Origin: Alphaproteobacteria bacterium GM202ARS2
GTDB lineage: Bacteria; Pseudomonadota; Alphaproteobacteria; GM7ARS4
Direction: 5' to 3'
Assembly: GCA_014323835.1 (NCBI GenBank)
Contig: JACONH010000010.1
Location: 1-47,203 of the forward strand
Length of the DNA stretch: 47,203 bases
Made by a program: the position numbers and the translations under genes. Shown here one piece after another: positions 28,283 to 38,537 of the stretch. Each line of letters starts with the position of its first letter. Positions within the stretch are counted from its first letter, which is position 1. The notes below the pieces were generated by a model, which was given only the letters and a program-made list of their open reading frames with translations, was not told where the DNA came from and did no database searches.

Positions 28283-28932
28283 CGCGCACACGCCGCACAA
28301 AGAGCAGAGAAACGCTTATGAACACCATCGATTCCCTCAGCAAAGATGCTCGAGCCCCCCACAAGCACATCAGCACCCCGCGCCCGCAAGTCCGACACGT
28401 TGGCTAAGGTGACGCCACCATCCACTTCGATAAGCATGCCCGCACCCTTTTTCTGTTGCAACGCCAAGATTTTATCAGCCACCCCAGCGATGAAGGTTTG
28501 TCCACTAAAGCCAGGCTCGACTCCCATAACCACAACCTGATGAATGTCCGCCACATACGGCAAAACCGCTCCAATCGGCGTCGACGGATTCATCGCCAGA
28601 CCAACGCGGCACCCCCCGTCACGGATACGTGCAATTAACGCAGGCACATTCGTATCCGCTTCTAAATGGAAACTTATCACGTCACTCCCCGCATCGATAT
28701 ACGTATCAATTAACGTGTGCGGTGAACGCACCATCAAGTGCACATCAAAGAGACTGTTACTATGAGGACGCAAGGCGCGGATTGTGCCTGCCCCCAGCGT
28801 TATATTCGGGACAAAAGCCCCATCCATGACGTCGAGGTGTATCACCTTTGCGCCTGCTTTGTCGGCGGCACGTAGGGACTCACGCAAGAGTCCCATGTCT
28901 GCTGCTATCAATGAAGGAGCGATCTCCGCCAT
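28279..28932 (-). CDS. rpe: Ribulose-phosphate 3-epimerase
   Basis: Interconverts ribulose 5-phosphate and xylulose 5-phosphate in the pentose phosphate pathway. The TIM-barrel protein of 217 residues shows IAPSLIAADMGLL, HLDVMDGAFVPNITLG, FDVHLMV, VVVMGVEPGFSGQTF, IEVDGGV and VGGSSIF, including the metal-binding Asp and His residues. It starts 17 bases after fba and overlaps the next gene. Confidence 0.95.
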   Translation of the reverse strand: MAEIAPSLIAADMGLLRESLRAADKAGAKVIHLDVMDGAFVPNITLGAGTIRALRPHSNSLFDVHLMVRSPHTLIDTYIDAGSDVISFHLEADTNVPALIARIRDGGCRVGLAMNPSTPIGAVLPYVADIHQVVVMGVEPGFSGQTFIAGVADKILALQQKKGAGMLIEVDGGVTLANVSDLRARGADVLVGGSSIFAEGIDGVHKRFSALCAACAR

Positions 28933-28944
28933 AAGGGTGCTGGT

Positions 28945-28960
28945 GCGCGCTAGAGCGCGC
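28945..28960 (-). other. Intercistronic GC-rich stem-loop spanning the fba stop
   Basis: GCGCGC at 28945-28950 pairs with GCGCGC at 28955-28960 around a four-base loop. The fba stop codon is inside the hairpin and the rpe start is 13 bases further on. No T-tract follows, so it is not a standard terminator. It may slow ribosomes or protect the 3' end of fba mRNA. Confidence 0.5.
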
Positions 28961-29999
28961 CCTCCTGATAGTGTTTTGCCATCGCTGACAAAGGTATGCC
29001 CTTGATTTTGCTTGCCTGTCCCGCCGCACCGAACGCCTCATAGCGTTGCACACACAGCGACTCCATCGTCTCATAGGCGGGCAACGAAAACTGGCGCGGG
29101 TCGAATTCGCTCGGACGCTCCTGTGCCACCCGACGCCACGTCCCGGTTATCGCCATACGACAATCCGTATCGATATTAATCTTACGCACGCCATTCTTGA
29201 TGCCTTCGCCTATTTCTTCCACAGGCACACCATACGTCTGCTTCATAGCACCGCCATGCTGGTTAATCAAATCCTGCAAGTCCTGCGGCACCGACGACGA
29301 GCCGTGCATGACCAGATGCGTGTTCGGCACAGCTTGGTGAATGGCGCGCACCACATCCATCGCCAAAATGGCACCATCAGGCTTGCGCGTAAACTTATAT
29401 GCCCCGTGGGACGTGCCAATGGCAACGGCTAAAGCATCGACTCCCGTCCTCGCAACAAAATCCTTTGCTTGCTCGGGGTCCGTCAACAAAGCCGACCGCT
29501 CAAGCACACCCTCAGCCCCATGGCCATCTTCTGCTTCGCCTGTTCCGCTCTCCAGCGAACCCAGACACCCCAACTCGCCCTCGACAGTAACCCCCTTGCG
29601 GTGAGCAGCATCAACCACTTTGCGCGTGACCGCCACGTTATAATCATACGAAGCAGGCGTTTTACCGTCGGCTTCCAGAGAGCCATCCATCATAACCGAA
29701 GAAAAGCCCGCATCGATAGCCGACAGGCACGTCGCCGGCTCGTTGCCATGATCCAAGTGCATGGCAATCGGCACCTGCGGCCACTGCTCCACAGCAGCTT
29801 GCAACAAATGACGCAAAAACACATCGCCGGCGTACTTACGTGCCCCACGCGATGCCTGAATAATCACCGGCGAGTCGGTACGCTCGGCAGCACGCATAAT
29901 CGCCTGCACCTGCTCCATGTTATTGACGTTAAAAGCCGGCACGCCGTACCCCGCACTTGCCGCATGGTCTAAAATTTCCCGCATCGATACCAAAGCCAT
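28950..29999 (-). CDS. fba: Fructose-bisphosphate aldolase, class II
   Basis: Zinc-dependent aldolase of glycolysis and gluconeogenesis. Features include [30 protein letters not shown], the zinc-binding [43 protein letters not shown] and KINIDTDCR. The 349-residue length fits the CbbA-type enzyme. The start is the ATG at 29999: AAGGAGG within the last codons of pgk lies six bases upstream, and only one base separates the pgk stop from this start. Longer upstream reading is in-frame noise over pgk. Confidence 0.95.
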   Translation of the reverse strand: MALVSMREILDHAASAGYGVPAFNVNNMEQVQAIMRAAERTDSPVIIQASRGARKYAGDVFLRHLLQAAVEQWPQVPIAMHLDHGNEPATCLSAIDAGFSSVMMDGSLEADGKTPASYDYNVAVTRKVVDAAHRKGVTVEGELGCLGSLESGTGEAEDGHGAEGVLERSALLTDPEQAKDFVARTGVDALAVAIGTSHGAYKFTRKPDGAILAMDVVRAIHQAVPNTHLVMHGSSSVPQDLQDLINQHGGAMKQTYGVPVEEIGEGIKNGVRKINIDTDCRMAITGTWRRVAQERPSEFDPRQFSLPAYETMESLCVQRYEAFGAAGQASKIKGIPLSAMAKHYQEGAL

Positions 30000-30000
30000 C

Positions 30001-31236
30001 TTAAGCCTCCTTGACGTTTTGTGCCATATCCTCCAGAACCTCGATGCCGGGAAGAATTTTTCCTTCACACCACTCGAGGAAAGCCCCCCCGCCCGTAGAC
30101 GCATAGCTAAACCCCCACGTTTCTGCCTCTTTATCTGTTTTTTTTCCCTTATAGCCCTGTGCCACTGCAGCCAATGTATCACCCCCGCCGACAACACTCA
30201 CCAATTTCTTTTTGTCGCTACGGGCACGCACGTACGCCGCAACCTCCTGTGTCGCTTCGTGGAATGGGTCTATCTCAAAAGCACCAAGGGGCCCATTCCA
30301 AACAAGTGTCGCCGCTTGCGATAAAATGTCCTTAATCGCATGCACGCTACGAGGCCCCAAATCCATGACCTTATGGTCAGGCTCGATAGCATCAATTGCC
30401 ACATGGTGCGTGCGTCCCGCGCCATCCTGCACACAAGCATCTACAGGCACAATCAGACGACACCCCCGTTGTGTTGCCACCTGCCTAATCGCCGCCACTG
30501 TCTCCTTTTGGTTTGCCTCATACAACGAACAACCCAGCGCGTAGCCTTGTGCTGCCAGAAACGTATTTGCCATAGCCCCACCAATAATGACCGCATCCAT
30601 TTTACGCACAAGACTCATAAGAACACGCACTTTTGTTGAGATTTTTGCACCGCCAATCATGGCGACCATCGGACGCTTGTCGCCACCCAAAACCTTCTGC
30701 AGGGCTTGTATTTCTTCTGACAGCAAAACGCCAGCATAACACGGCAGCTGACGTGGCAACGCAGCGACAGAAGCATGGGCACGATGCACACAAGCAAAAG
30801 CATCATTGACATAAATGTCCGCAGCACTTGCCTGTCGCAACCCTAAGGCAAAATCTTTGTCGTTCATCGTCTCGCCACGATGAAAACGCAAGTTCTCTAA
30901 GAGGAGCATCGACCCCTCCGTCAACGCGTCCACTCGTTGACGCACGTCGCTACCGATACAATCTTCGACAAAGTCAACGTGGTGCGGTGCCATCCGCGCC
31001 CGTAAATCCTCGGCGACAACCCGTAGCGACAGAGTCTTATCGATACCTTGCGGACGACCAAGATGGGAAGCCACCACCAAGCGCGCCCCGCGGGTAGCAT
31101 ACCCCTTTAATCCTTTAACTGCCCGCACCAGTTTTTCTGCCGACCGTATACGGCCATCTTGCAACGGCACATTCAAATCACACCGCACAAACAACGTCTT
31201 GCCGTCAATATTAATATCGTCAACTGCAACAACCAT
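30001..31236 (-). CDS. pgk: Phosphoglycerate kinase
   Basis: Makes ATP from 1,3-bisphosphoglycerate in glycolysis. The 411-residue protein has [39 protein letters not shown], a lysine-rich [28 protein letters not shown] and the C-terminal [13 protein letters not shown] with [10 protein letters not shown]. The ATG at 31236 is preferred to one four codons upstream on family length. It is the first gene of a minus-strand operon with fba, rpe, a glycosyltransferase and pyrC, and is divergent from def. Confidence 0.95.
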   Translation of the reverse strand: MVVAVDDINIDGKTLFVRCDLNVPLQDGRIRSAEKLVRAVKGLKGYATRGARLVVASHLGRPQGIDKTLSLRVVAEDLRARMAPHHVDFVEDCIGSDVRQRVDALTEGSMLLLENLRFHRGETMNDKDFALGLRQASAADIYVNDAFACVHRAHASVAALPRQLPCYAGVLLSEEIQALQKVLGGDKRPMVAMIGGAKISTKVRVLMSLVRKMDAVIIGGAMANTFLAAQGYALGCSLYEANQKETVAAIRQVATQRGCRLIVPVDACVQDGAGRTHHVAIDAIEPDHKVMDLGPRSVHAIKDILSQAATLVWNGPLGAFEIDPFHEATQEVAAYVRARSDKKKLVSVVGGGDTLAAVAQGYKGKKTDKEAETWGFSYASTGGGAFLEWCEGKILPGIEVLEDMAQNVKEA

Positions 31237-31312
31237 CGAACACCACACTTTTTTTGACTATCCTTACAGAGGAGTTATCCTGTCCCTCTATCTTTTATGG
31301 TATAACCCAACT

Positions 31313-31852
31313 ATGACTATCAAGCCTATCCTTATTGTGCCTGACCGCCGTCTGACGCAGACGAGCCAACCGGTTTCTGCCTTCGATGCTAGCCTTACCG
31401 CCCTCATCGATGATTTGCGCGATACGCTGATAGACTGTGACAACGGCATTGGTCTTGCAGCACCACAAATTGGCGTTCTTTTGCGTGTCTTTGCTCTGCG
31501 CATCGGGCCAGACGAACAAGAAGTCTCGCCGCCAACAATTTTTATCAATCCCGCCATCACGCACCACGACGAGCAAACCGAAACCGCCCAAGAAGGCTGT
31601 CTATCTATCCCTGATACCTTTATCGATATCACGCGTCCGCAATCGATTCAGCTCAGCTATACCGATGAACACAACCAGCCCCAGAGCTGTTCTGCTCGTG
31701 GTCTCTTTGCTCGTTGTCTGCAACACGAGAATGACCACTTGAATGGGGTCTTACTGCTCCATAGGCTATCGCCCCTGAAAAGACGTCTTGCGGTGCGTAA
31801 AGTGCAAAAAAGTCTCAAGCCCAAAAAAAATGGTCGCCCAAGCCCAAAATAA
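31313..31852 (+). CDS. def: Peptide deformylase
   Basis: Removes the formyl group from nascent proteins. The three motifs are GIGLAAPQIG, EGCLSIPD and QHENDHLNG (HExxH metal site). Length from the ATG at 31313 is 179 residues, with a basic tail. Upstream in-frame sequence would run into the pgk control region, so this start is chosen. It overlaps fmt, its functional partner, by 23 bases. Confidence 0.95.
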   Translation: MTIKPILIVPDRRLTQTSQPVSAFDASLTALIDDLRDTLIDCDNGIGLAAPQIGVLLRVFALRIGPDEQEVSPPTIFINPAITHHDEQTETAQEGCLSIPDTFIDITRPQSIQLSYTDEHNQPQSCSARGLFARCLQHENDHLNGVLLLHRLSPLKRRLAVRKVQKSLKPKKNGRPSPK

Positions 31853-32789
31853 AACCTTACGCGTGCTGTTCATGGGGAGCCAACCCTTCAGCTTACCGAC
31901 GCTGGAGACACTCTATACCAGCCCTTATGACGTCGTTGCGGTCGTCTCCCCGCCGCCGAGCCCACAACAACGAGGGCAACGACTACGCAAAAACTGCGTC
32001 CACAGCTTTGCCGAGCAACACGGCATCGCCGTTATGACGCCGAAGCACATCGATGAGACATTCATCGATGCCGTCGTATCTCAATCTGTCGATGTGATTA
32101 TTGTTGTTGCCTATGGTCTTTTGTTGCCGTCTCGTTTTCTTTCTGCGGCACGCTATGGCTGTATCAACGTTCATCCGTCTCTTTTGCCGCGCTGGCGGGG
32201 TGCTGCCCCCATCGCTCGCGCCATCATGGCGGGCGACAGCCAGACCGGCGTGTCAATCATGCAAACCATCGACCAATTGGATGCGGGCCCCATCCTGCTA
32301 CAAGAAAGCACACCTATTGACCGCACCACCACTGCCGAGCAACTGGCTGTGACTCTCGCCCACGCCGGTGCGCGTCTTATCGATGCGTGCCTGAGTCGTT
32401 TTGCTCAAGGCACACCACCCGAAGGGACACCGCAACAGGACAAGCATGCCACCTACGCCAAAAAGCTGTATCCTACTGATACCAAGATTCCTTGGCAGCA
32501 CACCGCCGCCGCCGTCCATAACCATATTCGTGGTCTTTGTCCCAAGCCCGGGGCGTGGTGCTGGCTACCGCACAGGCACGCGCTGAAACGGCTGAAAATC
32601 CTCGCGACAACCCCTGAAGCCAATACGACGCGTCTACCGCCCGCCACCGTTCTCGATGGCAACGGACTCGTCAAGTGCGGCACAGACGCCGTGCGTATCG
32701 CCCAACTACAACTGGAAGGCAAAGCACCCATGTCCTTGCAAGAATTTCTGTGCGGCACGCCGCTGCCCCTCGGCACCACCCTGCAATAA
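31830..32789 (+). CDS. fmt: Methionyl-tRNA formyltransferase
   Basis: Formylates initiator Met-tRNA. It shows RVLFMGSQPFSLPTLETL, the catalytic NVHPSLLPRWRGAAPI (Asn, His), and QLDAGPIL with the catalytic Asp, then an OB-fold C-terminal domain (LRIL-like strands, VKCGTDAVRIAQLQ). The 319-residue length is normal. The ATG at 31830 lies inside the 3' end of def. The truA ATG follows its stop with no gap (TAAATG). Confidence 0.94.
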   Translation: MVAQAQNKTLRVLFMGSQPFSLPTLETLYTSPYDVVAVVSPPPSPQQRGQRLRKNCVHSFAEQHGIAVMTPKHIDETFIDAVVSQSVDVIIVVAYGLLLPSRFLSAARYGCINVHPSLLPRWRGAAPIARAIMAGDSQTGVSIMQTIDQLDAGPILLQESTPIDRTTTAEQLAVTLAHAGARLIDACLSRFAQGTPPEGTPQQDKHATYAKKLYPTDTKIPWQHTAAAVHNHIRGLCPKPGAWCWLPHRHALKRLKILATTPEANTTRLPPATVLDGNGLVKCGTDAVRIAQLQLEGKAPMSLQEFLCGTPLPLGTTLQ

Positions 32790-33584
32790 ATGCAACGCTG
32801 GAAACTCACCCTCGAATATGACGGCAGTGCCTTCAACGGCTGGCAACGCCAGAACCATCGAGCGCGTGTGCCGCCTCATGTGTTCAGTGCTCAGCACGCC
32901 CTCGAAGACGCCATCTTTGCCTTCTGTCAACAACGAGTCACGTCCATCGTTGCGGGCAGAACCGACAGCGGCGTCCATGCCCTCGCGCAAGTCGCGCACG
33001 TCGACTTAGCCCCTCAGCCCCGCATCGATGCAAACACCCTGCAACACGGACTGACGTTCCATTTGAAGCAAAACAACCATGACGCGCTTGTTCTTATCGA
33101 TGCCCAAGCGGTTGCGCCGTCCTTCCATGCTCGCTTCAGTGCGCACGCGCGCCATTATCTTTACCGCATCCTCAATCGACCGACTCCGTCGCCGTTGCTG
33201 AAAAAGCGAGTCTGGCACGTCCCGCAACCCCTCGACATCCAAGCCATGCGGAAAGCCGCACACCAGCTGGTAGGCTTGCATGATTTCAATAATTTCCGCG
33301 CCGCTGGCTGCCAAGCCAAAAACACGCACCGCCACTTGACCGCCCTCGATATCAGCCGCACTAACGACCTTATCCAAGTGCACGCGCAAGCCCCGGCGTT
33401 CCTCTATAAACAGGTGCGCATCATGACCGCCGCCCTCGTCGCCGTCGGCAGAGGCAGACTTTCTCTTGAACAGCTGGCAGACCAGCTGAGTAGCACAAGG
33501 CCCACCCGTAAACAGGCAGCTCCCCCGCACGGACTCTACCTACAAAAGGTAGACTATACCGCTCTCGAGGCATCCCCCGACTGA
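32790..33584 (+). CDS. truA: tRNA pseudouridine(38-40) synthase
   Basis: Makes pseudouridine in the anticodon arm of tRNAs. The catalytic Asp lies in AGRTDSGVHA, and other family segments are LTLEYDGSAFNGWQRQ, RHYLYRILNRPTPSPL and QVRIMTAALVAVGRGRLS. The 264-residue length is right. It directly abuts fmt, giving the def-fmt-truA order. Its 3' end overlaps a convergent membrane-protein gene by 31 bases. Confidence 0.95.
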   Translation: MQRWKLTLEYDGSAFNGWQRQNHRARVPPHVFSAQHALEDAIFAFCQQRVTSIVAGRTDSGVHALAQVAHVDLAPQPRIDANTLQHGLTFHLKQNNHDALVLIDAQAVAPSFHARFSAHARHYLYRILNRPTPSPLLKKRVWHVPQPLDIQAMRKAAHQLVGLHDFNNFRAAGCQAKNTHRHLTALDISRTNDLIQVHAQAPAFLYKQVRIMTAALVAVGRGRLSLEQLADQLSSTRPTRKQAAPPHGLYLQKVDYTALEASPD

Positions 33585-34186
33585 TGACCAGACACCAAGT
33601 CATGAACGTAGACTTGCAAAAAAAGAGCACCACACACATCCACCATCATTTCCAAGACAACGACCATAGCAGCCTGTCCGCCATGAATGGACAAAGCCTC
33701 CTTAGCAACGAGCCATTGATACCGCACCAACATAATGACAGTGACCAGCAAAACAAACGCCATGAAGGGCGAGATCATCAACACCGGCTCACCTGATGCG
33801 TCGCCTATTTTTGTTGGCATCAACAAAAAGACCACGTGCATAAGCATGACTCGCAAAGCCCGAGTCCAGTTGCGGGCAGCAACGAACAGCATAAATCTGT
33901 TTGTTCTTTGTAGGGCTTGTGCGACATTGCGCATAATCAGCGGATACACCAACCATATGATGCCTTCTACCAAAACGATAAGCAAGAAGCCGTGTGCGAC
34001 GAACCCTTCCAGCGTGGTTTTTCCATCTTTCAACAACAGAGCCCCATAGAACGGCACAATAAAAAAGAAAACAGTAAAGCTGCGCCATACGCCGTTTTTG
34101 CTGGCATCGAAACAGGCGAATCCTCTTTTCGTCTGGCCCATGAGCACCAACCATGCCCCACGTAAGCCAAGCAAGATATGTGTCAC
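33554..34186 (-). CDS. Multi-pass membrane protein of unknown function
   Basis: A 210-residue hydrophobic protein with about four membrane helices: VWRSFTVFFFIVPFYGALLL, FLLIVLVEGIIWLVYPLIM, ISPFMAFVLLVTVIMLV and AAMVVVLEMMVDVCGALFL. I recognise no catalytic motif. Its ATG overlaps the dapE stop by four bases, so it is co-translated at the end of the sulfite reductase-dcd-dapE operon. The 3' end overlaps truA by 31 bases in the opposite direction. Similar small membrane proteins next to dapE occur in other alphaproteobacteria, but without a known role. Confidence 0.7.
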   Translation of the reverse strand: MTHILLGLRGAWLVLMGQTKRGFACFDASKNGVWRSFTVFFFIVPFYGALLLKDGKTTLEGFVAHGFLLIVLVEGIIWLVYPLIMRNVAQALQRTNRFMLFVAARNWTRALRVMLMHVVFLLMPTKIGDASGEPVLMISPFMAFVLLVTVIMLVRYQWLVAKEALSIHGGQAAMVVVLEMMVDVCGALFLQVYVHDLVSGHQSGDASRAV

Positions 34187-35391
34187 GGCACGCCTCCTTC
34201 ATCAAAGAATCGATGGATAAGCGCACCATAGACGTCACGCAAGCGATGCAAGTCTTCGACCAAGCAGGCTTCGTTGCTCTGGTGCATGCTCGCACCAACA
34301 AGCCCTAGTTCGATGACCGGGCAGTACTGATGAATGAAACGAGCATCAGACGTACCGCCACCGCGGGCTTCAAAGGGACGATAGCCCAACGTAGCCTCAC
34401 AGGTGTCGCAAAGCCAAGCCACCACATTAGACTGACACGATACAAAGGCTTCGCTACTCACATGAAATTCCGCCTGATAAGAAGACCGACCCACAACCTT
34501 ATCGCTAACAGACGTAAGAAGGGCACGCACCTGCTCGCTTGTGTAGGGAGCAGCAAAACGCACATTGACGTGGGCTGAAGCCAACTCAGGGGTGACGTTG
34601 GATGCCTCCGAGCCACTCTGCAAGGACAACACAGCAATATCGGGTAACTCACTATCTGCCCCCTTTGCTGTCTGCCAAACAGCAGGGGCTTTCAGTTGAC
34701 TCACGAGAGCCATAAGCAACTCTATCGGGTTGCGGTTGGTTGTCGGATAAGCACTGTGGCCGCTTTTTCCTTGCACGCGTATCGTCATATGGAGGCTCCC
34801 TCGCCTTGAGGAACGATAGGCATCGCCAACCTTTTTTTGTGCGGTGGGCTCTCCCAGCACGCACAGCTGCGGCGTATACCCCTCAGCGTCAACCCAACGC
34901 AACAGAGGGTCCATGCCGTAGCGTGCCTCGCCTTCTTCGTCATTGGTCAACAACAAGCCAATGCTACCGTCTGTCTTGGAGCCATTTGTGCTGATAAAAT
35001 CGGCACATGCCGATAAAAAGCAAGCCACCCCGCCTTTCATGTCTACAGTGCCGCGCCCGAAGAGGGCACCGTCTGCCACGTGTGCTGCAAAAGGAGGAAA
35101 ACGCCACTGCGACTCATCGCCCGAAGGCACCACATCCGTATGACCAGCAAAAGCCAGCGCGCACGCCTGCTTGTTACCGTCCCGTTGGCTTTTGCTTCCG
35201 CGCCAGCGCGCATAAAGATTGTCCACGTAATAGCCCTTCTCGCGACCAAAACGGTGACGGTAACAGCGAAACCCCAGTGACTCCAGCCACGGCACGAGCC
35301 AGTCATAAAGACCATCATCATCGGGAGTCACGCTACGAAAGCGCAATAAACGCTGTGCAAGCTCGAGCACATCCGTCATGGCTGTGCTCAT
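34183..35391 (-). CDS. dapE: Succinyl-diaminopimelate desuccinylase
   Basis: Metallopeptidase-fold (M20) enzyme of lysine and meso-diaminopimelate synthesis. Metal and catalytic motifs are [33 protein letters not shown] (catalytic Glu) and VLGEPT, with the dimerisation domain around [15 protein letters not shown] and a late GASMHQSNE with the last histidine. The 402-residue length is slightly above the usual 375-380. The ATG at 35391 overlaps the dcd stop (ATGA). Confidence 0.94.
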   Translation of the reverse strand: MSTAMTDVLELAQRLLRFRSVTPDDDGLYDWLVPWLESLGFRCYRHRFGREKGYYVDNLYARWRGSKSQRDGNKQACALAFAGHTDVVPSGDESQWRFPPFAAHVADGALFGRGTVDMKGGVACFLSACADFISTNGSKTDGSIGLLLTNDEEGEARYGMDPLLRWVDAEGYTPQLCVLGEPTAQKKVGDAYRSSRRGSLHMTIRVQGKSGHSAYPTTNRNPIELLMALVSQLKAPAVWQTAKGADSELPDIAVLSLQSGSEASNVTPELASAHVNVRFAAPYTSEQVRALLTSVSDKVVGRSSYQAEFHVSSEAFVSCQSNVVAWLCDTCEATLGYRPFEARGGGTSDARFIHQYCPVIELGLVGASMHQSNEACLVEDLHRLRDVYGALIHRFFDEGGVP

Positions 35392-35942
35392 AGTTTGGGG
35401 AGCGTGATACCTTGCTGCTTCATATACTTGCCCTTGCGGTCGAGGTACGACACCGCACAAGGGTCATCGGCACGCAAAAAGATGAACTGCACCGCACCCT
35501 CGTTGGCATAAACACGGGCGGGCAACGGAGTCGTGTTCGAAAACTCCAGCGTCACGTAGCCTTCCCACTCGGGCTCGAGGGGAGTCACATTCACGATAAT
35601 GCCGCAGCGCGCATACGTGGACTTGCCAAGACACAAAACAAGCACGTCCCGTGGAATGCGAAAATACTCAAAGGTGCGAGCCAAAGCAAAACTATTGGGC
35701 GGAATAATGCAATCGCCCTCCGTCTGACTAACAAAGGTCTGTTCGCTAAAGTTCTTAGGGTCGATAGTCGTCGCTTTGACATTGGTAAAAATGCGAAAGT
35801 CCTCCGCCACACGCGCATCATAGCCATAAGATGATAAGCCATAAGAGATAACGCCTTCGCGTTTTTGATTTTCCTCAAAAGGCTCAATCATCTTGTGCTT
35901 AAGGGCTTGTTCCCGTATCCATTTATCCGACATCAAACTCAT
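35388..35942 (-). CDS. dcd: dCTP deaminase
   Basis: Produces dUTP from dCTP for thymidylate synthesis. The 184-residue protein has [20 protein letters not shown], the nucleotide-binding [26 protein letters not shown] with the catalytic Glu, and [12 protein letters not shown]. Its ATG overlaps the DUF934 stop by four bases, and dapE overlaps its stop, so it is coupled to both. Confidence 0.95.
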   Translation of the reverse strand: MSLMSDKWIREQALKHKMIEPFEENQKREGVISYGLSSYGYDARVAEDFRIFTNVKATTIDPKNFSEQTFVSQTEGDCIIPPNSFALARTFEYFRIPRDVLVLCLGKSTYARCGIIVNVTPLEPEWEGYVTLEFSNTTPLPARVYANEGAVQFIFLRADDPCAVSYLDRKGKYMKQQGITLPKL

Positions 35943-36472
35943 GAGGTGCCGTCCTTCGCTCCTTTAGATTGACTGGTCGCCTGCTTGGCACGCATCGCCA
36001 TAATCGTTTCTCGGCGGTCAAAGCCACGCTGATAAACATAAGGCAGCTCCGCCATGGCTTGCTTCCAACTGGCAAGGGTTATCCGTTCATCCACTTCTAC
36101 CACATCGACACCACAGCGTGACAAAAAAAGCAGCTGGTCTTGCAAAATATGCCCACGAGCACGCAACTCTCCCTTGAATCCATAACGTTCTCGTAAAAGA
36201 CGCGCCGTCGAAAAAGCACGCCCATCCCGAAAAATCGGCAACGTAACCGCAACCATCGCCAAATGGTGACAATCATCGCCCAAGTCATCGACGTTGTCGT
36301 CGCTTTGTAGAATAACGGCGACTTTTGCTTTTTTGCTATAAGCCATCAGCGCGTCTTTTTCTGCCTGCCAGCGTTTCAAGCTGACGGCGACATCACCCTT
36401 TTTCAGCGGCGTTGCGTCATCGAGGATCTGCCACGTATCCTCATACCAGGCACCGTCCTTAATCAGAGGCAT
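35939..36472 (-). CDS. DUF934 family protein (sulfite reductase-associated)
   Basis: A 177-residue protein of the DUF934 family, commonly found next to cysI in alphaproteobacteria and thought to assist sulfite reduction; its precise role is not established. Segments include [35 protein letters not shown] and [21 protein letters not shown], typical of the family. The start at ATG 36472 overlaps the cysI 3' end by 14 bases. A longer open frame upstream reads through cysI in a different frame and is noise. Confidence 0.88.
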   Translation of the reverse strand: MPLIKDGAWYEDTWQILDDATPLKKGDVAVSLKRWQAEKDALMAYSKKAKVAVILQSDDNVDDLGDDCHHLAMVAVTLPIFRDGRAFSTARLLRERYGFKGELRARGHILQDQLLFLSRCGVDVVEVDERITLASWKQAMAELPYVYQRGFDRRETIMAMRAKQATSQSKGAKDGTS

Positions 36473-38123
36473 AAAGACGCTCCTTGAAGACGTCGTTGCC
36501 CAACCGCCGCCACGTATCGAGAAAGCGTTCCTTTCCCTGCCGTTTCTGTAGATACGTTGCAACAATGGTCTCCACAGCATCGACAATTTTGTCAGACGGA
36601 AAGGCTGGCCCGACAATCTGTCCCAGAGAAGCATCATCGCCGGCGTGTCCCCCCAAAGAGATTTGATAATACTCTTCGCCGCGCCTATCGACTCCGAGAA
36701 TACCAATATGTCCCACGTGGTGGTGCCCACAAGCGTTGATACAGCCAGATATTTTGATTTTCAGCTCGCCAATGTCATTTTGTCGTTGTATATCTTGGAA
36801 ACGCACGCCTAAGCGTTGAGCCAGCGGAATCGAGCGGGCGGTCGCCAAAGCACAATAGTCCATACCCGGGCAACAAATCATATCGGTAATCAAGCCGTTA
36901 TTCGGGCTCGCCAAATCTAGACCCACCAATTCCTGCCAGAGATGATACAGGTCTGCCTCACGCACATGTGGCCAGACAAGATTTTGTTCGTGACTCACAC
37001 GTATTTCGTCATGGGCATACGTCTCAGTTAAATCTGCCAACGCACGCATCTGGTGCGATGTCGCATCGCCAGCGATGCTCCCCGGCGTCTTGAGCGAAAT
37101 GGTCGCGATCGCATAGCCTTTTTGTCGGTGTGCCGCCACGTTGCGGCGCACCCACAACGAGAAAGCCTCGTCTTTCTGGCATTGTGCCTGAAATTCCTTG
37201 CTGTCTTGTGCCGATACCTGTGCCCATGTCGGCGGCGTAAAATACCCACGCAAGCGCGCCATCGATGCATCCACATCCACGGCTCTGTTGCTGGTTTTGC
37301 GTATGCGTTGCCACTCTTCGTCCACTCGCCGTTTCATTTCCTCAGCCCCTAAGTGAGCCACAAGAATTTTAATACGCGCCTTAAACAAGTTATCCCGACG
37401 CCCCCACTGGTTATAGACCCGCAAAATGGCTTCGAGATAATCCAGCATATCACCCACAGGCAAACACTCGTGCAACGTTGCACCGATATAAGGCGTGCGT
37501 CCCTGTCCACCACCGACAATAATACGCAAAGCCACGTTGTTCTGCTTATCACGCACCAAGCCGATACCAATATCATGCACTTTAATCGCCGCCCTATCCT
37601 CAGCACTGCCAGACACCGCTATCTTGAATTTACGCGGCAAAAAAGAAAACTCAGGGTGAAACGTCGACCATTGACGAATAAGCTCGCTATAAGGACGAGG
37701 ATCATCAATCTCATCGGCACTCGCCCCAGCAAAATGATCTGCCGTCACATTACGGATACAATTGCCCGACGTCTGAATAGCGTGCATCTCAACATCAGCA
37801 AGGTCTTCCAGAATGTCGGGGGTCTCCTCCAACTTAATCCAGTTGTACTGAATGTTTTGCCGCGTGGTGAAATGTCCATAGCCTTTGTCATATTTGTCGG
37901 CAATGTGAGCAAGCTGTCGCAGCTGCAACGAAGACAAAACACCATAAGGAATAGCGACCCGCAACATGTAGGCATGCAGCTGAAGATAGAGCCCATTCAT
38001 GAGGCGTAGAGGCTTGAATTCTTCTTCTGACAATGCGCCCTGCAAACGGCGCGCGACTTGCCCACGGAACTGACGAGCCCGCTCACGCACCATCTTGTCA
38101 TCAAATTCATCGTAGCGATACAT
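36459..38123 (-). CDS. cysI: Sulfite reductase, siroheme-iron-sulfur subunit
   Basis: Reduces sulfite to sulfide by six electrons. The 554-residue protein has the two-fold nitrite/sulfite reductase repeat (YGHFTTRQNIQYNW, QTSGNCIRNVTADHFAG) and the four cysteines that hold the 4Fe-4S cluster and siroheme: Cys418 and Cys424 (CPGMDYC), Cys461 and Cys465 (GCINACG). The ATG at 38123 follows the DUF2849 stop by 17 bases. No cysJ flavoprotein is present in the window, so the electron donor is not evident; see the oxidoreductase at 3466. cysH lies far away with cysD and cysNC. Confidence 0.92.
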   Translation of the reverse strand: MYRYDEFDDKMVRERARQFRGQVARRLQGALSEEEFKPLRLMNGLYLQLHAYMLRVAIPYGVLSSLQLRQLAHIADKYDKGYGHFTTRQNIQYNWIKLEETPDILEDLADVEMHAIQTSGNCIRNVTADHFAGASADEIDDPRPYSELIRQWSTFHPEFSFLPRKFKIAVSGSAEDRAAIKVHDIGIGLVRDKQNNVALRIIVGGGQGRTPYIGATLHECLPVGDMLDYLEAILRVYNQWGRRDNLFKARIKILVAHLGAEEMKRRVDEEWQRIRKTSNRAVDVDASMARLRGYFTPPTWAQVSAQDSKEFQAQCQKDEAFSLWVRRNVAAHRQKGYAIATISLKTPGSIAGDATSHQMRALADLTETYAHDEIRVSHEQNLVWPHVREADLYHLWQELVGLDLASPNNGLITDMICCPGMDYCALATARSIPLAQRLGVRFQDIQRQNDIGELKIKISGCINACGHHHVGHIGILGVDRRGEEYYQISLGGHAGDDASLGQIVGPAFPSDKIVDAVETIVATYLQKRQGKERFLDTWRRLGNDVFKERLYASD

Positions 38124-38140
38124 AGTCGTTGCTTTATACC

Positions 38141-38491
38141 TTAGGTGTCTTCTTTTCTCAAGAGGGCTTGTTTGCCGAAATGCAGATGCACGCTCGGACC
38201 GAAGGCACGTATGACTTCTCGATAGCGCACCGGCACCCACTTTGACGTCACTCGATGGCTGGCGAGCCCGCCGTTGAATTCATCATCGCCAATAGGCACA
38301 ACCTCTATCCAGTAGGGGCTGACGACTTCTTGCCGTCCGACAGCTTCTTCTGCTTGCTGGAGGGCACCCTCGCACTTTTTGACATCGGTAAAACGGGTAG
38401 CCTCATCGATGAACAGAACCCACGCCCCGTCGCGCCAATAAACCACGCAACCGTCCTGCAATCGACTCGCTGTTATCACTCTTTGCTGCAT
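38141..38491 (-). CDS. DUF2849 family protein (sulfite reductase-associated)
   Basis: A 116-residue small protein with GCVVYWRDGAWVLFIDEA, a pattern of DUF2849 proteins encoded just ahead of cysI in many alphaproteobacteria. No membrane helix or metal site is visible; function is unknown. AAGGATG lies before the ATG at 38491, and the promoter described separately is about 35 bases upstream. It is the first gene of the sulfite reductase operon. Confidence 0.88.
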   Translation of the reverse strand: MQQRVITASRLQDGCVVYWRDGAWVLFIDEATRFTDVKKCEGALQQAEEAVGRQEVVSPYWIEVVPIGDDEFNGGLASHRVTSKWVPVRYREVIRAFGPSVHLHFGKQALLRKEDT

Positions 38492-38508
38492 CGTTCATCC
38501 TTTAAGAC

Positions 38509-38537
38509 TTGCCAAACCCCTTACAAGATTCTAGATA
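38509..38537 (+). promoter_or_regulatory. Possible lysS-carB promoter
   Basis: TTGCCA (38509-38514), a 17-base spacer and TAGATA (38532-38537). The -35 is good (five of six), the -10 is poor. It overlaps the -10 of the opposing promoter, so the two may interfere with each other. Confidence 0.35.
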
